Origin: Lentisalinibacter sp035655155
GTDB lineage: Bacteria; Pseudomonadota; Gammaproteobacteria; Steroidobacterales; Woeseiaceae
Length of the DNA stretch: 64,000 nt
Reading direction: 5' to 3'
Assembly (NCBI GenBank): GCA_035655155.1
Contig: DASRVH010000099.1
Span: 87,998-151,997, forward strand
Notes under the pieces: model-generated
The model's database searches: none
Told to the model about the DNA's origin: nothing
The model's input: only the letters and a program-made list of their open reading frames with translations
Part shown: positions 41,140-50,900 of the stretch, piece by piece
Layout of the letters: every line of letters starts with the position of its first letter
Position numbering within the stretch: the first letter of the stretch is position 1
Position numbers and translations under genes: made by a program

Positions 41140-41237
41140 GTAGGAGGGCCTTCAGGCCCGATGGATTGTCCAATCGGGGCTGAAGCCCCTCCTACATGCC
41201 CATCGAGGGGTCGGGTCGGGCCTGAAGGCCCTCCTAC
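41140..41237. repeat. REP-like cluster, three copies
   Basis: Forward CC-type (41140-41161, preceded by an A-rich flank as at 34531), inverted GC-type (41174-41195) with tail ATGCCCATCGA (41196-41206), and inverted CC-type (41216-41237). It lies between ilvA and the M16 peptidase gene on the same strand, 8 bp after the peptidase stop. Confidence 0.9.
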
Positions 41238-41245
41238 ACGGGGGG

Positions 41246-44008
41246 CTACCGGGCGTCGTCGAGCACGTTGCCGTCCGCGTCGATCGGGACGATCTCGCCG
41301 ATCTCCAGGGCGCGGATCTCGCTTTCGATCTTCGCGCGGTCGCCGACGACCACCCAGATGAGGTTGTCGGGCCTGACGTACTCGTCGGCCGCCTCGCTGA
41401 CCTGCTGCAGGGACAGGCCGCGCACGTTCTCGGCGTAGGTGTCCCAGTAGTCGTCGTCGTAGCCGAAACGAACCATCTCCACCAGCGAGCCCGCCACCGC
41501 ACCGGCGGTCTCCCAGCGGCCCGGCAGGGACAGCGTGTTGTCGTCGAGCACGCGCGCGAGTTCGTCTTCGGTGGGCGGCCGTTCGCCGACGATCTCCACC
41601 ATCTCGCGCCGCATCTCGGCCATGGCCGGGGCGGTCTTGTCCGTCTGCACCGGTGCATAGCCCAGGAAGGGCCGCGGGCCGGCGGCATCCAGGATCAGCG
41701 TGCGGGCGCCGTAGGACCAGCTCTTGTCCTCGCGCAGGTTCATGTTCAGCCGCGCCGAGAAGTCACCGCCGAGCACGTTGTTCATGGCGTCGATGGCGAA
41801 CTCGTCCGGGTTGGCCTTCGGCGGCACGATATGGCCGGCGAAGATGATGGACTGCTCGGCGTCCGGCCGGTCGAGCAGGTAGATCTTCTCCTCCGGCCGC
41901 TGGGCCACCGCGTCCACGTTCTTCACCGGCACCGAACCGGACTCCCAGTCACGGAAGAGTTTCTCGAGCTTCGGCCGGATGCTCCCCATGGTGGTGTCGC
42001 CCACCACGATCATGGTGGCATTGTTGGGCCGGAACCAGGTCTGGTGATAATCGACCAGCGTCTGGCGGTCGATTCGCTCCAGCGACTCCAGCGTGCCGGA
42101 TCCGGTGAGCGGCAGGCTGTACGCATGTCCCTCGCCGTACATCAGCTCGGGGAACACCCGCAGGGCCATGGACACCGGCGTCACCTTCTCGCGCTGGATC
42201 TGTGCGCGGAACTGCTTTTTCAGGCGGGCCAGATCGGCCTCGGGGAACGACGGGTTCAGGACGACGTCGGCGTAGATGTCCAGCGACTCGTCCAGGTTCG
42301 CGGCCAGCGCGTTCAGCGAGACGGTGGACATGTCCAGGTTGGAACCGGCGCCCAGGTTCGCGCCGAGGCGCGAGAGTTCCTCGGAGATGGCGAGCGCGTC
42401 GCGCCGCTTCGTGCCCTCGTCCAGCATCGACATGGCCAGGCTGGAAGTGCCGGGCTCGCCGAACTGGTCGGAGGCGTAGCCGGCGTCGAGCATCAGCGTG
42501 AAATTTACCACCGGCACGGCATCCCGGCTGGCCACGATCAGCTCCATGCCGTTGTCGAGGGTCGCGCGCTCGAACTGGGCGAAGGCTACCGACGGGAACT
42601 CGGCCGGCATCGGCGGCCCGTCGCTGCGTTCGGCGCCTTCGCCGCTGGCGGCGAACTCGGGGAACGGGTGCACCTCGAGGGTGTAGGAGCCTGCCTGGTA
42701 CCAACGCCGGGCCGCTTCCATCACGGCCTTCGGCGTCGCCTCTTCGATGCGGGCCAGAGATACCTTGTAGAAAGCCGGGTCGCCGGCGTAGACGGCGTTC
42801 TGTGCCAGGATGTCGGACTTGCCGCCGAAGCCGCCGATGCGCTCGATCCCGCGCACGAAACTCGCGATGTACCGGGTCTTGGCCCGCTCGAGCTCGTCCC
42901 TGGTCGGCCCTTCCTTCAGGAAGCGGGCCAGTTCCTCGTCCAGGGCCTTCTCGATGTCAGCCAGGTCACCGCCGGGCTGGGCGGTGGCCTCGAGCCCGAC
43001 CACGCCGGCGATCTCGGCGAAATAGGGTGTGGCGTCCACCGAGGTGGCGATCTGCTCGTCGTAGACCAGCCGCTTGTACAGCCGCGAGGTCTTGCCGGAG
43101 GACAGGACGCTGCCGGCCAGGCTCAGCAGTTCCGCATCCGGATGGCTCCAGTGCGGCCCCACCCAGTTTTTGTAGATGCGCGCCTGCGGCACCCGGTCCT
43201 GCATGATCTCCCGGGCGTCGGCCTCGCGCTTCGGCGACCAGGCCTCGAACTTGGCGATGGGCGGCCCGGGCGGGATGTCGCCGAAGTACTTCTCGGCCTT
43301 CTCGCGGGCCACCTCGGGGGTGACGTCGCCGGCAATCACGATGACGGCATTGTTCGGGCCGTAATAAGTCCTGAACCACTCCTGCACGTCTTCCAGGCTG
43401 GCCGCATTCAGGTCCTCCATGGAGCCGATGGGCAGCCACTGGTAGGGGTGACCTTCGGGGAACAGGTTGCGGAAGATGTGATTGAAGACCTGGCCGTAGG
43501 GCTGGTTCTCGCCCTGGCGCTTCTCGTTCTGAACCACGCCGCGCTGCTCGTCCAGCTTGTCCTGGTCCACCGCGCCCAGGAGGTGGCCCATGCGATCGGA
43601 CTCCATCCAAAGCGCCAGGTCCAGGGCGGTCGACGGCACGTTCTGGAAGTAGTTGGTGCGGTCGAAGTTGGTGGTGCCGTTCTGGTCGGTGGCGCCCACC
43701 TTCTGGAACGGCACGAAGTACTCGCCGTCGTAGTTCTCGGTGCCGTTGAACATCAGGTGCTCGAACAGGTGCGCGAAGCCGGTCTTGCCCTCCGGCTCGT
43801 TCTTCGAGCCCACGTGGTACCAGACGTTCACCGCCACGATCGGGGCCTTGCGGTCCTCGTGGACGATCACCGTGAGGCCGTTGTCCAGCGTGAATTCGGT
43901 ATAGGGGATGTCGATATCGGATGCCGGCGCGGCAGCGTTCGCGGTCAGCGCGGACAGGGACAGAGCGAGGGCGGCGAGCCCCCGGCCAAGGGGTGTAATG
44001 AGATTCAT
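41246..44008 (-). CDS. Exported M16 family zinc metallopeptidase (double-domain)
   Basis: A 920-residue periplasmic peptidase with signal peptide MNLITPLGRGLAALALSLSALTANA. The inverted zinc motif HxxEH is HLFEH (80-84), with the distal Glu in DEQRGVVQNEKRQGEN. Two M16 halves follow (about 35-460 and 490-900); the second (FERATLDNGMELIVASRDAVPVVNFTLMLDAG) has no zinc motif, as is usual. The family includes pitrilysin-like proteases that degrade signal peptides and small peptides. It is a single gene whose stop is just beyond a REP cluster. Confidence 0.94.
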   Translation of the reverse strand: MNLITPLGRGLAALALSLSALTANAAAPASDIDIPYTEFTLDNGLTVIVHEDRKAPIVAVNVWYHVGSKNEPEGKTGFAHLFEHLMFNGTENYDGEYFVPFQKVGATDQNGTTNFDRTNYFQNVPSTALDLALWMESDRMGHLLGAVDQDKLDEQRGVVQNEKRQGENQPYGQVFNHIFRNLFPEGHPYQWLPIGSMEDLNAASLEDVQEWFRTYYGPNNAVIVIAGDVTPEVAREKAEKYFGDIPPGPPIAKFEAWSPKREADAREIMQDRVPQARIYKNWVGPHWSHPDAELLSLAGSVLSSGKTSRLYKRLVYDEQIATSVDATPYFAEIAGVVGLEATAQPGGDLADIEKALDEELARFLKEGPTRDELERAKTRYIASFVRGIERIGGFGGKSDILAQNAVYAGDPAFYKVSLARIEEATPKAVMEAARRWYQAGSYTLEVHPFPEFAASGEGAERSDGPPMPAEFPSVAFAQFERATLDNGMELIVASRDAVPVVNFTLMLDAGYASDQFGEPGTSSLAMSMLDEGTKRRDALAISEELSRLGANLGAGSNLDMSTVSLNALAANLDESLDIYADVVLNPSFPEADLARLKKQFRAQIQREKVTPVSMALRVFPELMYGEGHAYSLPLTGSGTLESLERIDRQTLVDYHQTWFRPNNATMIVVGDTTMGSIRPKLEKLFRDWESGSVPVKNVDAVAQRPEEKIYLLDRPDAEQSIIFAGHIVPPKANPDEFAIDAMNNVLGGDFSARLNMNLREDKSWSYGARTLILDAAGPRPFLGYAPVQTDKTAPAMAEMRREMVEIVGERPPTEDELARVLDDNTLSLPGRWETAGAVAGSLVEMVRFGYDDDYWDTYAENVRGLSLQQVSEAADEYVRPDNLIWVVVGDRAKIESEIRALEIGEIVPIDADGNVLDDAR

Positions 44009-44153
44009 GGTCTGCCTTCTTCTCTCGGGTGCTTCGGAAGGCCGCGCATTCTAGCAAATGGACCGGCGCGACCCAGGGTCGTGTACCGACCCCTGTTCCG
44101 ACAGGCGGTCCGCCCCCGGGTTCCCGAGTGTCCTGGGATCCCGAGCCGGCGCT

Positions 44154-45185
44154 CTATCCGTAACCGCGCAGGACGTTGACCACGTTGTCGCCGATCTCGG
44201 GCACCGCGTACCCGCCCTCCAGGACGAAGACGGTGTGGAGCCCGAGACCGGCGATGCGCTCGCCGAGCCGCGGGTAGTCGTCGCTGCGCAGGCGGAAGGC
44301 CGAGATGGGATCGCGCTCGTAGGTGTCGACGCCCAGCGAGACGACGAGGGCGTCGGGGGCGTAGCGCCTCGTCGCGTCCAGCGCGCGGCCGAGGGCCCCG
44401 GACCAGACCGCCCAGTCGCTGCCGGGCGCCAGCGGCAGATTCAGGTTGCAGCCCTCGCCGTCGCCGCGGCCGGTCTCGTCGGCATGGCCGAGGAAGTAGG
44501 GGTATTCCAGCCGCGGGTCGCAGTGGATCGAGCAGAACAGCACGTCGGCCCTGTCGTAGAAGATCTCCTGGGTGCCGTTGCCGTGATGGTAATCCACGTC
44601 CAGGATGGCGACCCGGTGGGCGCCCCGGTCCAGCAGGCGGGCGGCCGCGATCGCCGCGTTGTTCAGGTAGCAGTAGCCGCCGAAATAGTCGGCGCCCGCA
44701 TGATGGCCGGGCGGGCGGGACAGGGCGAACGCGCCTCGCTCGCCGTCGGCGACCCGGTCCGCGGCGGTGAGCGCGATGTCCGCGCCCGCACTGACGGCAG
44801 CCCACGTGCCCGCCGTGATCGGCGTGCCGGCATCGAAAGAGTAATAGCCGAGCCGGCCGTCGATATGGTCGGGCTCGACTGGTTCGATCATGCGCAGGCC
44901 GCGGGCCGGCCAGGCCAGCGGCAGCGCATCGGTGTCGCCATGCAGCGCGTGCCACTCGTGCCAGGCGGACCGCAGGAAATCGAGATAACGGGGGGTGTGC
45001 ACGCGTACCAGAGGCGCATCGCCGAACGCATCCGGCTCGACGATCTCGCCCAGAGCGGCGTCGCGCACGCGCCCGAGCACGGCATCGGCCCGCTCGGGGC
45101 GCTCGAAGACCGGCACCAGCGCGCCGTCGTTCAGCTCGCCGCGGCCGTGATGGAGCCTGTGGCGGTCCGAATAGACCGTGATCAT
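44154..45185 (-). CDS. Histone deacetylase family protein (acetylpolyamine amidohydrolase-like)
   Basis: A 343-residue zinc deacetylase. Catalytic and metal residues are in SRPPGHHAG, AILDVDYHHGNGTQEIFYDR and VVSLGVDTYERDP, with a C-terminal FVLEGGYAVPEIGDNVVNVLRG. Bacterial members deacetylate acetylpolyamines or small amides. The ATG at 45185 (MITVYSDRHRLHHGRGEL) fits the family start; a longer start at 45203 would overlap the OppA-like gene. It follows that gene with an 7-bp gap. Confidence 0.93.
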   Translation of the reverse strand: MITVYSDRHRLHHGRGELNDGALVPVFERPERADAVLGRVRDAALGEIVEPDAFGDAPLVRVHTPRYLDFLRSAWHEWHALHGDTDALPLAWPARGLRMIEPVEPDHIDGRLGYYSFDAGTPITAGTWAAVSAGADIALTAADRVADGERGAFALSRPPGHHAGADYFGGYCYLNNAAIAAARLLDRGAHRVAILDVDYHHGNGTQEIFYDRADVLFCSIHCDPRLEYPYFLGHADETGRGDGEGCNLNLPLAPGSDWAVWSGALGRALDATRRYAPDALVVSLGVDTYERDPISAFRLRSDDYPRLGERIAGLGLHTVFVLEGGYAVPEIGDNVVNVLRGYG

Positions 45186-45192
45186 TCGGCGG

Positions 45193-46815
45193 TCATTCCG
45201 CAACCTCGGGCACCGGTCTCTCGATGCGGTAATGCCGCGAATAATTGTGGTCCATGATGTTCGCCCGGTACCCGCTCACCCAGGGCTTCACGAGGTGCCG
45301 GGCCACGTAGAAGTAAGCGAAGATCACCGGATAGTCATTGATGAGCAGTTGCTCGGCGTCGCGCAGCAGGCGGGCCCGGCGGTCCATGTCCACCTCCTCC
45401 GAGGCGTTCTCCAGCAGCCGGTCGAACTCCGGGTTGGCATACCAGGCCGGATTCTGCGGGCTGTCGGAGCGGAAGATCTCGAGGAAGGTATACGGGTCGT
45501 TGTAGTCGCCGGTCCAGCCGTAGCGCAGTATCTCCCAGCGGGAGGGCTCCTTGCGGGTTTCCAGCATCACCTTGAACTCCTGGTTCACCACGGTGATGTC
45601 GGCTCCCAGCGCCGAGCGGATCATCTCCTGCACCGCCACCGCGATCTTCCTGTGGTTGTCGCTCGTGTTGTAGAGGATGCGGGCCTCGAGCGGGTTGTCG
45701 GCGGAGTAGCCCGCCTCCCGGTACAGCCGGCGCGCCTCGGCGAGACGGCGCTCCTCCGGCCAGTCCCTCCACTCGTACTCGGCGGAGGCGTAGTTGTCGA
45801 CGCCGGGCGGCACCAGACCCCAGGCGCCCTGCTGGCCGCCGCCCAGCACCTTCTCGACCAGCGTCTGCCGGTCCACGGCCATGGCCAGGGCCTGGCGCAC
45901 CCGGGCGTCGTCGAAGGGCCGCTCGGTCAGGTCCAGCACGAAGAAATAGGTGCTGAGATAGGGCGTGACGTGCAGCTCGTCGCCCAGGTTGGCCTGGATC
46001 CAGTCGTACTGGTTGTTGGGCACGGACTGGGTGAAATCCAGTTCGCCGGCCCGGTAGCGCTGCAGCTCGGCGCTGTGTTCCTCGATGGGGTAGTAGTAGA
46101 CGGTGTCGATCTGCACGTTCTCCGCGCCGTGGTAATAGGGGTTGCGCCGCAGCCGTACGAAGGAGTTCACCGCCCACTCGTCCAGCGCGTAGGCGCCGTT
46201 CGAGACCATGTTGCCGGCGCGCACGAAGTCCTCGCCATGGACCGCGAAGCTCGCCCGGTGCAGGGGATAGGTGGCGGAGTGAGTCAGGAGGGAGAGGAAG
46301 TAGGGAGTCGGCGCGGCGAGTTCCACGACGAAGGTCCGCCCGTCCGGCGCCGAGACGCCGAGTGCCTCGGGCGGGAGGTCGCCACGGTTCACCGCCCCGG
46401 CGTTCTTCACCGGGAACAGCACCTGGGCGTAGGTCGAGGCCGTCGCCGGGTCCACCGTGCGCCGGAAACCCGCCACGAAATCCGTCGCCGTCACCGGATC
46501 GCCGTTGGACCAGGCGGCGTCCGCCCGCAGCGTGAAGGTCCAGGTCAGTCCGTTCGGCGACACGTCCCAGGACTCCGCGGTGCCCGGCACCACTTTCGCC
46601 TCGACGGTCCCGGTGGTCAGGCCCTCGTACAGGTCGCGCAGGATCTCGAAGGAGGCGCTGTCCTCGGCACGGTGGGGGTCCAGCGTCGCGGGCTCGGCAC
46701 CGTTGCCCCGGTGGAAGGTGACGCCTTCGTCGGCCACGCGCGAGCCGTCCGGCGCGCGATCGCCGCAGCCGGCGGCCAGCAGGGCCAGCATCAGGAGGGT
46801 GAGGAGTCTCGGCAT
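45193..46815 (-). CDS. Oligopeptide ABC transporter substrate-binding lipoprotein (OppA-like)
   Basis: A 540-residue periplasmic binding protein with a lipoprotein signal (MPRLLTLLMLALLAAGCGD; lipobox LAAGC). The domain signature is FHRGNGAEPATLDPHRAEDSASFEILRDLYEGLTT, SWDVSPNGLTWTFTLRADAAWSNGDPVTATDFVAGFRR and MRDNHRK-like loop NTSDNHRKIAVAVQEM, characteristic of E. coli OppA/MppA. The ATG at 46815 starts the signal. No permease or ATPase is encoded here, so it either works with a distant system or, like MppA, has a signalling role. It is paired with the histone deacetylase-like gene. Confidence 0.93.
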   Translation of the reverse strand: MPRLLTLLMLALLAAGCGDRAPDGSRVADEGVTFHRGNGAEPATLDPHRAEDSASFEILRDLYEGLTTGTVEAKVVPGTAESWDVSPNGLTWTFTLRADAAWSNGDPVTATDFVAGFRRTVDPATASTYAQVLFPVKNAGAVNRGDLPPEALGVSAPDGRTFVVELAAPTPYFLSLLTHSATYPLHRASFAVHGEDFVRAGNMVSNGAYALDEWAVNSFVRLRRNPYYHGAENVQIDTVYYYPIEEHSAELQRYRAGELDFTQSVPNNQYDWIQANLGDELHVTPYLSTYFFVLDLTERPFDDARVRQALAMAVDRQTLVEKVLGGGQQGAWGLVPPGVDNYASAEYEWRDWPEERRLAEARRLYREAGYSADNPLEARILYNTSDNHRKIAVAVQEMIRSALGADITVVNQEFKVMLETRKEPSRWEILRYGWTGDYNDPYTFLEIFRSDSPQNPAWYANPEFDRLLENASEEVDMDRRARLLRDAEQLLINDYPVIFAYFYVARHLVKPWVSGYRANIMDHNYSRHYRIERPVPEVAE

Positions 46816-46922
46816 GGTTCGCACGGTCCGGTGGGGAACGCGCCGATGATGGCAAAGCCGCCCGCCGGGGGCAACGCGGCCGGCGCGTGGCATTCCGCGT
46901 CGTCGCTGCCCATAATCCCGCC

Positions 46923-47885
46923 ATGGATAAGGCCGCGCAGATGCCCCGGCGGGAGCTCTATCCCGCCCTCGAGCCCAACCACTCCGGCACGATCGCCGTC
47001 GGCGACGGCCACGAGCTGTATTACGAGGAATGCGGCAACCGGCGCGGCAAGCCCGTGGTACTGCTGCACGGCGGCCCCGGCGGCGGCTGCTCCGCCAAGA
47101 TGCGCCGCTTCCACAACCCCGACGTCTACCGCATCGTGCTGTTCGACCAGCGCGGTGCCGGCCGCAGCCGCCCTCACGCCAGCCTGCAGAACAATACGAC
47201 GCAGCACCTGGTGGACGACATCGAGGTCATCCGCGAGGCGCTCGGCATCGAGCGCTGGCAGGTGTTCGGCGGCTCCTGGGGCAGCACCCTGGCGCTCGCC
47301 TACGCCCAGACGCACCCGGAGCGGGTCACGGAACTGGTGCTGCGGGGCATCTTTTTGCTGCGGCGCAAGGAGATCCTCTGGTTCTACCAGCACGGCGCCA
47401 GCGAACTCTACCCGGACCGCTGGGAGCAATTCCTCCACCCCATACCGGAGCGGGAGCGCGACGACCTGGTCGGCGCCTATTACCGGCGCCTCACGGGGGA
47501 GAACAGGGAGGAACGCCTCGAGGCGGCGCGTGCCTGGTCGATGTGGGAGGGCGCCGCGAGCTGCCTCATCCCGGACCCGGCGCTGGTGTCGGATTTCGGT
47601 GCGGCGGCGCATGCGCTGGCCATGGCGCGGATCGAGTGCCACTACTTCGTCAACGGCGGCTTCCTGGAGGACGAGCAGCTGCTGCGCGACGTGGATCGCA
47701 TCCGCGACATCCCCGGGGTCATCGTGCAGGGCCGCTATGATATCGTCTGTCCGGCCACCAGCGCCTGGGAGCTGCACCGGGCCTGGCCCGAGGCGAGGCT
47801 GCGCATCGTGCCGGACGCCGGCCACTCGGCCTTCGAGCCGGGCAACGTCCACGAACTGGTCACCGCTACGGATACCTTCGCCTGA
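46923..47885 (+). CDS. pip: Proline iminopeptidase
   Basis: A 320-residue alpha/beta-hydrolase of peptidase family S33. HGGPGGGCSAKMRRFHNPDVYRIVLFDQRGAGRSRPHA is the family hallmark. Nucleophile Ser118 is in FGGSWGSTLALAYAQTHPERV, the Asp in QGRYDIVCP and the His in VPDAGHSAFEP. It removes N-terminal proline from peptides in the cytosol. The ATG at 46923 is chosen; the in-frame upstream start lies in non-conserved sequence. It is followed by pyrC with 14 bases between. Confidence 0.96.
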   Translation: MDKAAQMPRRELYPALEPNHSGTIAVGDGHELYYEECGNRRGKPVVLLHGGPGGGCSAKMRRFHNPDVYRIVLFDQRGAGRSRPHASLQNNTTQHLVDDIEVIREALGIERWQVFGGSWGSTLALAYAQTHPERVTELVLRGIFLLRRKEILWFYQHGASELYPDRWEQFLHPIPERERDDLVGAYYRRLTGENREERLEAARAWSMWEGAASCLIPDPALVSDFGAAAHALAMARIECHYFVNGGFLEDEQLLRDVDRIRDIPGVIVQGRYDIVCPATSAWELHRAWPEARLRIVPDAGHSAFEPGNVHELVTATDTFA

Positions 47886-47899
47886 ATTTGGTCCGAATC

Positions 47900-49243
47900 A
47901 TGGAAAAACTGCTGATTACCAACGCCCGCCTCGTCAACGAGGGTGAGATTCGCGACGCCGACGTGCTGATCGACGGCGAGCGCATCGAGAAGATCGCCTC
48001 CTCCATCGAGGCCGGCGCCGGCACCGAGGTGCTGGACGCGGAAGGCCGCTACCTCATCCCGGGCATGATCGACGATCAGGTCCATTTCCGCGAGCCGGGA
48101 CTTACCCACAAGGGCGATATCGCCACCGAATCCGCGGCTGCCGTGGCCGGCGGCATCACCAGCTACATGGAGATGCCGAACGTCGACCCCCAGACCACGA
48201 CCATCGCGGCGCTCGAGGAGAAGTACGACCGCGCGGCGGGCCGGTCGCGGGCGAACTACGCCTTCTACCTGGGCGCAACCAACGACAACATCAGCCAGAT
48301 TCGTGCGCTGGCGCCCGGCACCGCCTGCGGCATCAAGGTGTTCATGGGCGCCTCCACCGGCAACCTGCTGGTGGACGATCCGGATGCCCTGGAACTCATC
48401 TTCCGCGACGCGCCGGTGATCGTGGTGACCCATTGCGAGGACTCGCCGATGATCTGGGAAGCCGAGGCGGCGGCCCGCGAGGAATACGGCGACGACGTGC
48501 CGATGAGCGAGCATCCCCGCATCCGTTCGGCCGAGGCCTGCTACAAGTCGTCCAGCTACGCGGTCGACATGGCCCGCCGCCACGGCACCCGGCTGCACGT
48601 GCTGCACCTCACCACCGCGAAGGAGATGGAGCTGTTCTCGACGGCGCCCCGCGGCGAGAAGCACGTGACGGCGGAGGTCTGCGTGCACCACCTCTGGTTC
48701 GACGAATCGGATTACGAGCGCCTGGGCGCGCTCATCAAGTGCAACCCCGCCATCAAGAGCCGGGAGGACCGGGATGCGCTGCGCCAGGCGCTGGCCGACG
48801 GCCGCATCGACGTGGTGGCCACCGACCATGCGCCCCACACGAAGGAGGAGAAAGCGAACGCCTACTTCGCCGCGCCGGCCGGCCTGCCGCTCGTGCAGCA
48901 TGCGCTGCCGAGCCTGTTCGAGCATGTGCACGAGGGCCGCTACAGCCTCGAGTTCGTGGTGGACCGCAGCAGCCACGCCATCGCCGATATCTTCGGGGTG
49001 GAGCATCGCGGCTACGTGCGCGAGGGCTACTACGCCGATCTCGCCATCGTCGACATGGATGATCCGTGGACGGTCGCGGCGGACAACCTGCTCTACAAGT
49101 GCGGCTGGTCGCCGTTCGACGGCGTGACCTTCCGCTCGCGCATCCGCACCACGCTGGTGAACGGCCGCGTGGTCTGGGACGACGGCCGCATCGTCGGGGA
49201 TCCCGCCGGGCAGCGCATGAGCCTCGGGCCGCCGGTCCGCTAG
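47900..49243 (+). CDS. pyrC: Dihydroorotase (class I, variant metal motif)
   Basis: A 447-residue amidohydrolase for the third step of pyrimidine synthesis. PGMIDDQVHFREPGLTHKGD has Gln60-Val-His62 where most class I enzymes have His-x-His. The carbamylated Lys is in ACGIKVFMGASTGNLLV, other ligands lie in VTHCED and VLHLTTAKEM, and the catalytic Asp in VATDHAPH. The Gln variant is, from memory, shared by Xanthomonas and Bacteroidetes enzymes of this branch. The ATG at 47900 follows pip by 14 bases. Confidence 0.93.
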   Translation: MEKLLITNARLVNEGEIRDADVLIDGERIEKIASSIEAGAGTEVLDAEGRYLIPGMIDDQVHFREPGLTHKGDIATESAAAVAGGITSYMEMPNVDPQTTTIAALEEKYDRAAGRSRANYAFYLGATNDNISQIRALAPGTACGIKVFMGASTGNLLVDDPDALELIFRDAPVIVVTHCEDSPMIWEAEAAAREEYGDDVPMSEHPRIRSAEACYKSSSYAVDMARRHGTRLHVLHLTTAKEMELFSTAPRGEKHVTAEVCVHHLWFDESDYERLGALIKCNPAIKSREDRDALRQALADGRIDVVATDHAPHTKEEKANAYFAAPAGLPLVQHALPSLFEHVHEGRYSLEFVVDRSSHAIADIFGVEHRGYVREGYYADLAIVDMDDPWTVAADNLLYKCGWSPFDGVTFRSRIRTTLVNGRVVWDDGRIVGDPAGQRMSLGPPVR

Positions 49244-49367
49244 CTGGCTTCGCCGGCGGTCCCCCAGTCGTCTCTGATTCCGACATCGCCCGGGGCTGAT
49301 TGCCGGCCGCTCGCCGGCCCCCTATCATGCTGCGCTCAACGTTTCAGCACGGCGGGGGAGAGAGACC

Positions 49368-50900
49368 ATGCTGCACTTGCCTCAGGTCGACTACAGTCTG
49401 GCCCAGACCATACTGCGACGCGCGGAACTGGACCCGGACAATCGGGCGATCGTCTTCGAGGAGACGGAATACACCTATGCGGAACTCGTGGATCGCATCC
49501 GCCGGGTGGCCGCCGTGCTGCAGGACGGCGGCGTTTGCCAGGGCGACCGGGTGGGTTATCTGGGCGTCAACCATCCCGCTTTCCTGGAGACGCTGCTGGC
49601 GGCAACGACCCTCGGCGCGGTCTTCGTCCCGCTTAACTTCCGTCTGACCGGACCCGAACTCGAGTTCATCATCAACGACGCCGGCGTGCACACGCTGATC
49701 GCGGACGACATGCTGCGCCCGGTCATCGAACCCGTGCGCGGCTCGCTCTGCGTGCGCCGCTATCTCGGCGCGGAGAGCGCCGCCGACCGCTGGGAGGACT
49801 ACCAGGGCCTCCTGGCGAACGCGGAGCCGTACCCGGGCCACATCGCCGCCGCGCCTCACGACACCGCCGTCATCATGTACACGTCGGGCACGACCGGCCG
49901 TCCCAAGGGGGCCATGCTCACTCACGGCAATCTGCTCTGGAACAACGTGAGCGCCGCCTTCGCGCTGTCCTCCAACCCGGACGACATCACACTCACCGCG
50001 GCGCCCCTGTTCCACATCGGCGGGCTGAACGTGACCACGCTGCTGGCCATGCAGGTGGGCGCCTGCGTGGTGCTGCATCGGGCCTTCGACCCGGGCAAGG
50101 CGCTGGAGGACATCGCCCGCTACCGCTGCACCACCATGTTCGGGGCCCCGGCCATGTTCCTGTTCATGGCCCAGCAGCCCCGCTTTGCGGACACGGATCT
50201 CTCGAGCCTGCGCTCGCTGGTGGTCGGCGCCGCGCCGGTACCGAAGTCCCTGCTGGAGATCTACGGCAACCGGGAGGTGAACCTGGACCAGGGCTACGGG
50301 CTGACGGAGACCTCGCCGCTGGTGAGTTTCCTGAAGTCCCAGTACACGGCGGACAAGCTCGGCTCCGCCGGCAAGCCGGGCCTGTTCGGCGAACTGCGCA
50401 TCGCGGACGCCGACGGCCACAGCCTGGCAGCGGGTGAGGTGGGCGAGATCCTCTACCGGGGCCCCAACGTCATGAAAGGCTACTGGAACCGGCCCGAGGC
50501 CACCGCCGAGGCCATCGACGAGGACGGCTGGTTCCACACCGGCGATGCGGGCTACCTGGACGAGGACGGATTCCTGTTCATCAGTGACCGGGTGAAGGAC
50601 ATGGTCATCAGCGGCGGCGAGAACGTCTATCCCGCCGAGGTGGAGGGCGTGCTGTACGAGCACCCGGCCGTGGCCGAGGTGGCAGTCATCGGCCTGCCGG
50701 ACGAGAAGTGGGGCGAGGCGGTCAGCGCCGTCGTGGCGCTGAACGAGGGCGCCGAACTCACGCTGGACGAGCTGCGCGACTTCGCCGACGGCAAGCTGGC
50801 GCGCTACAAACTGCCGCTGCAGCTGCACATCGTGGACGCGCTGCCGCGCAACCCGGCGGGCAAGGTGCTGAAATTCGAGCTGCGGGAAACGTTGGGGTAG
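49368..50900 (+). CDS. Acyl-CoA synthetase (AMP-binding ANL family)
   Basis: A 510-residue adenylate-forming ligase that activates a carboxylic acid to its CoA thioester. Motifs: AVIMYTSGTTGRPKGAMLTHGN (P-loop), LDQGYGLTETSP, GWFHTGDAGYLDEDGFLFISDRVKDMVISGGENVYPAEVE and the C-terminal catalytic Lys in PRNPAGKVLKFELRETLG. It is close to medium/long-chain or feruloyl-CoA synthetases; the acid is not evident. GGGGGAGAGAG lies ahead of the ATG. The stop codon (TAG, 50898-50900) is formed by the first bases of a REP-like repeat. Confidence 0.94.
   Translation: MLHLPQVDYSLAQTILRRAELDPDNRAIVFEETEYTYAELVDRIRRVAAVLQDGGVCQGDRVGYLGVNHPAFLETLLAATTLGAVFVPLNFRLTGPELEFIINDAGVHTLIADDMLRPVIEPVRGSLCVRRYLGAESAADRWEDYQGLLANAEPYPGHIAAAPHDTAVIMYTSGTTGRPKGAMLTHGNLLWNNVSAAFALSSNPDDITLTAAPLFHIGGLNVTTLLAMQVGACVVLHRAFDPGKALEDIARYRCTTMFGAPAMFLFMAQQPRFADTDLSSLRSLVVGAAPVPKSLLEIYGNREVNLDQGYGLTETSPLVSFLKSQYTADKLGSAGKPGLFGELRIADADGHSLAAGEVGEILYRGPNVMKGYWNRPEATAEAIDEDGWFHTGDAGYLDEDGFLFISDRVKDMVISGGENVYPAEVEGVLYEHPAVAEVAVIGLPDEKWGEAVSAVVALNEGAELTLDELRDFADGKLARYKLPLQLHIVDALPRNPAGKVLKFELRETLG

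Noticed and set aside
41831..44179. A 782-codon plus-strand frame opposite the M16 peptidase
   Set aside because: Composition-driven antisense frame without any recognisable motif.
45178..47946. A 922-codon plus-strand frame across OppA-like and pip genes
   Set aside because: It overlaps two genes with clear catalytic or lipobox motifs in other frames and turns into Arg/Ser/Thr-rich low-complexity sequence.
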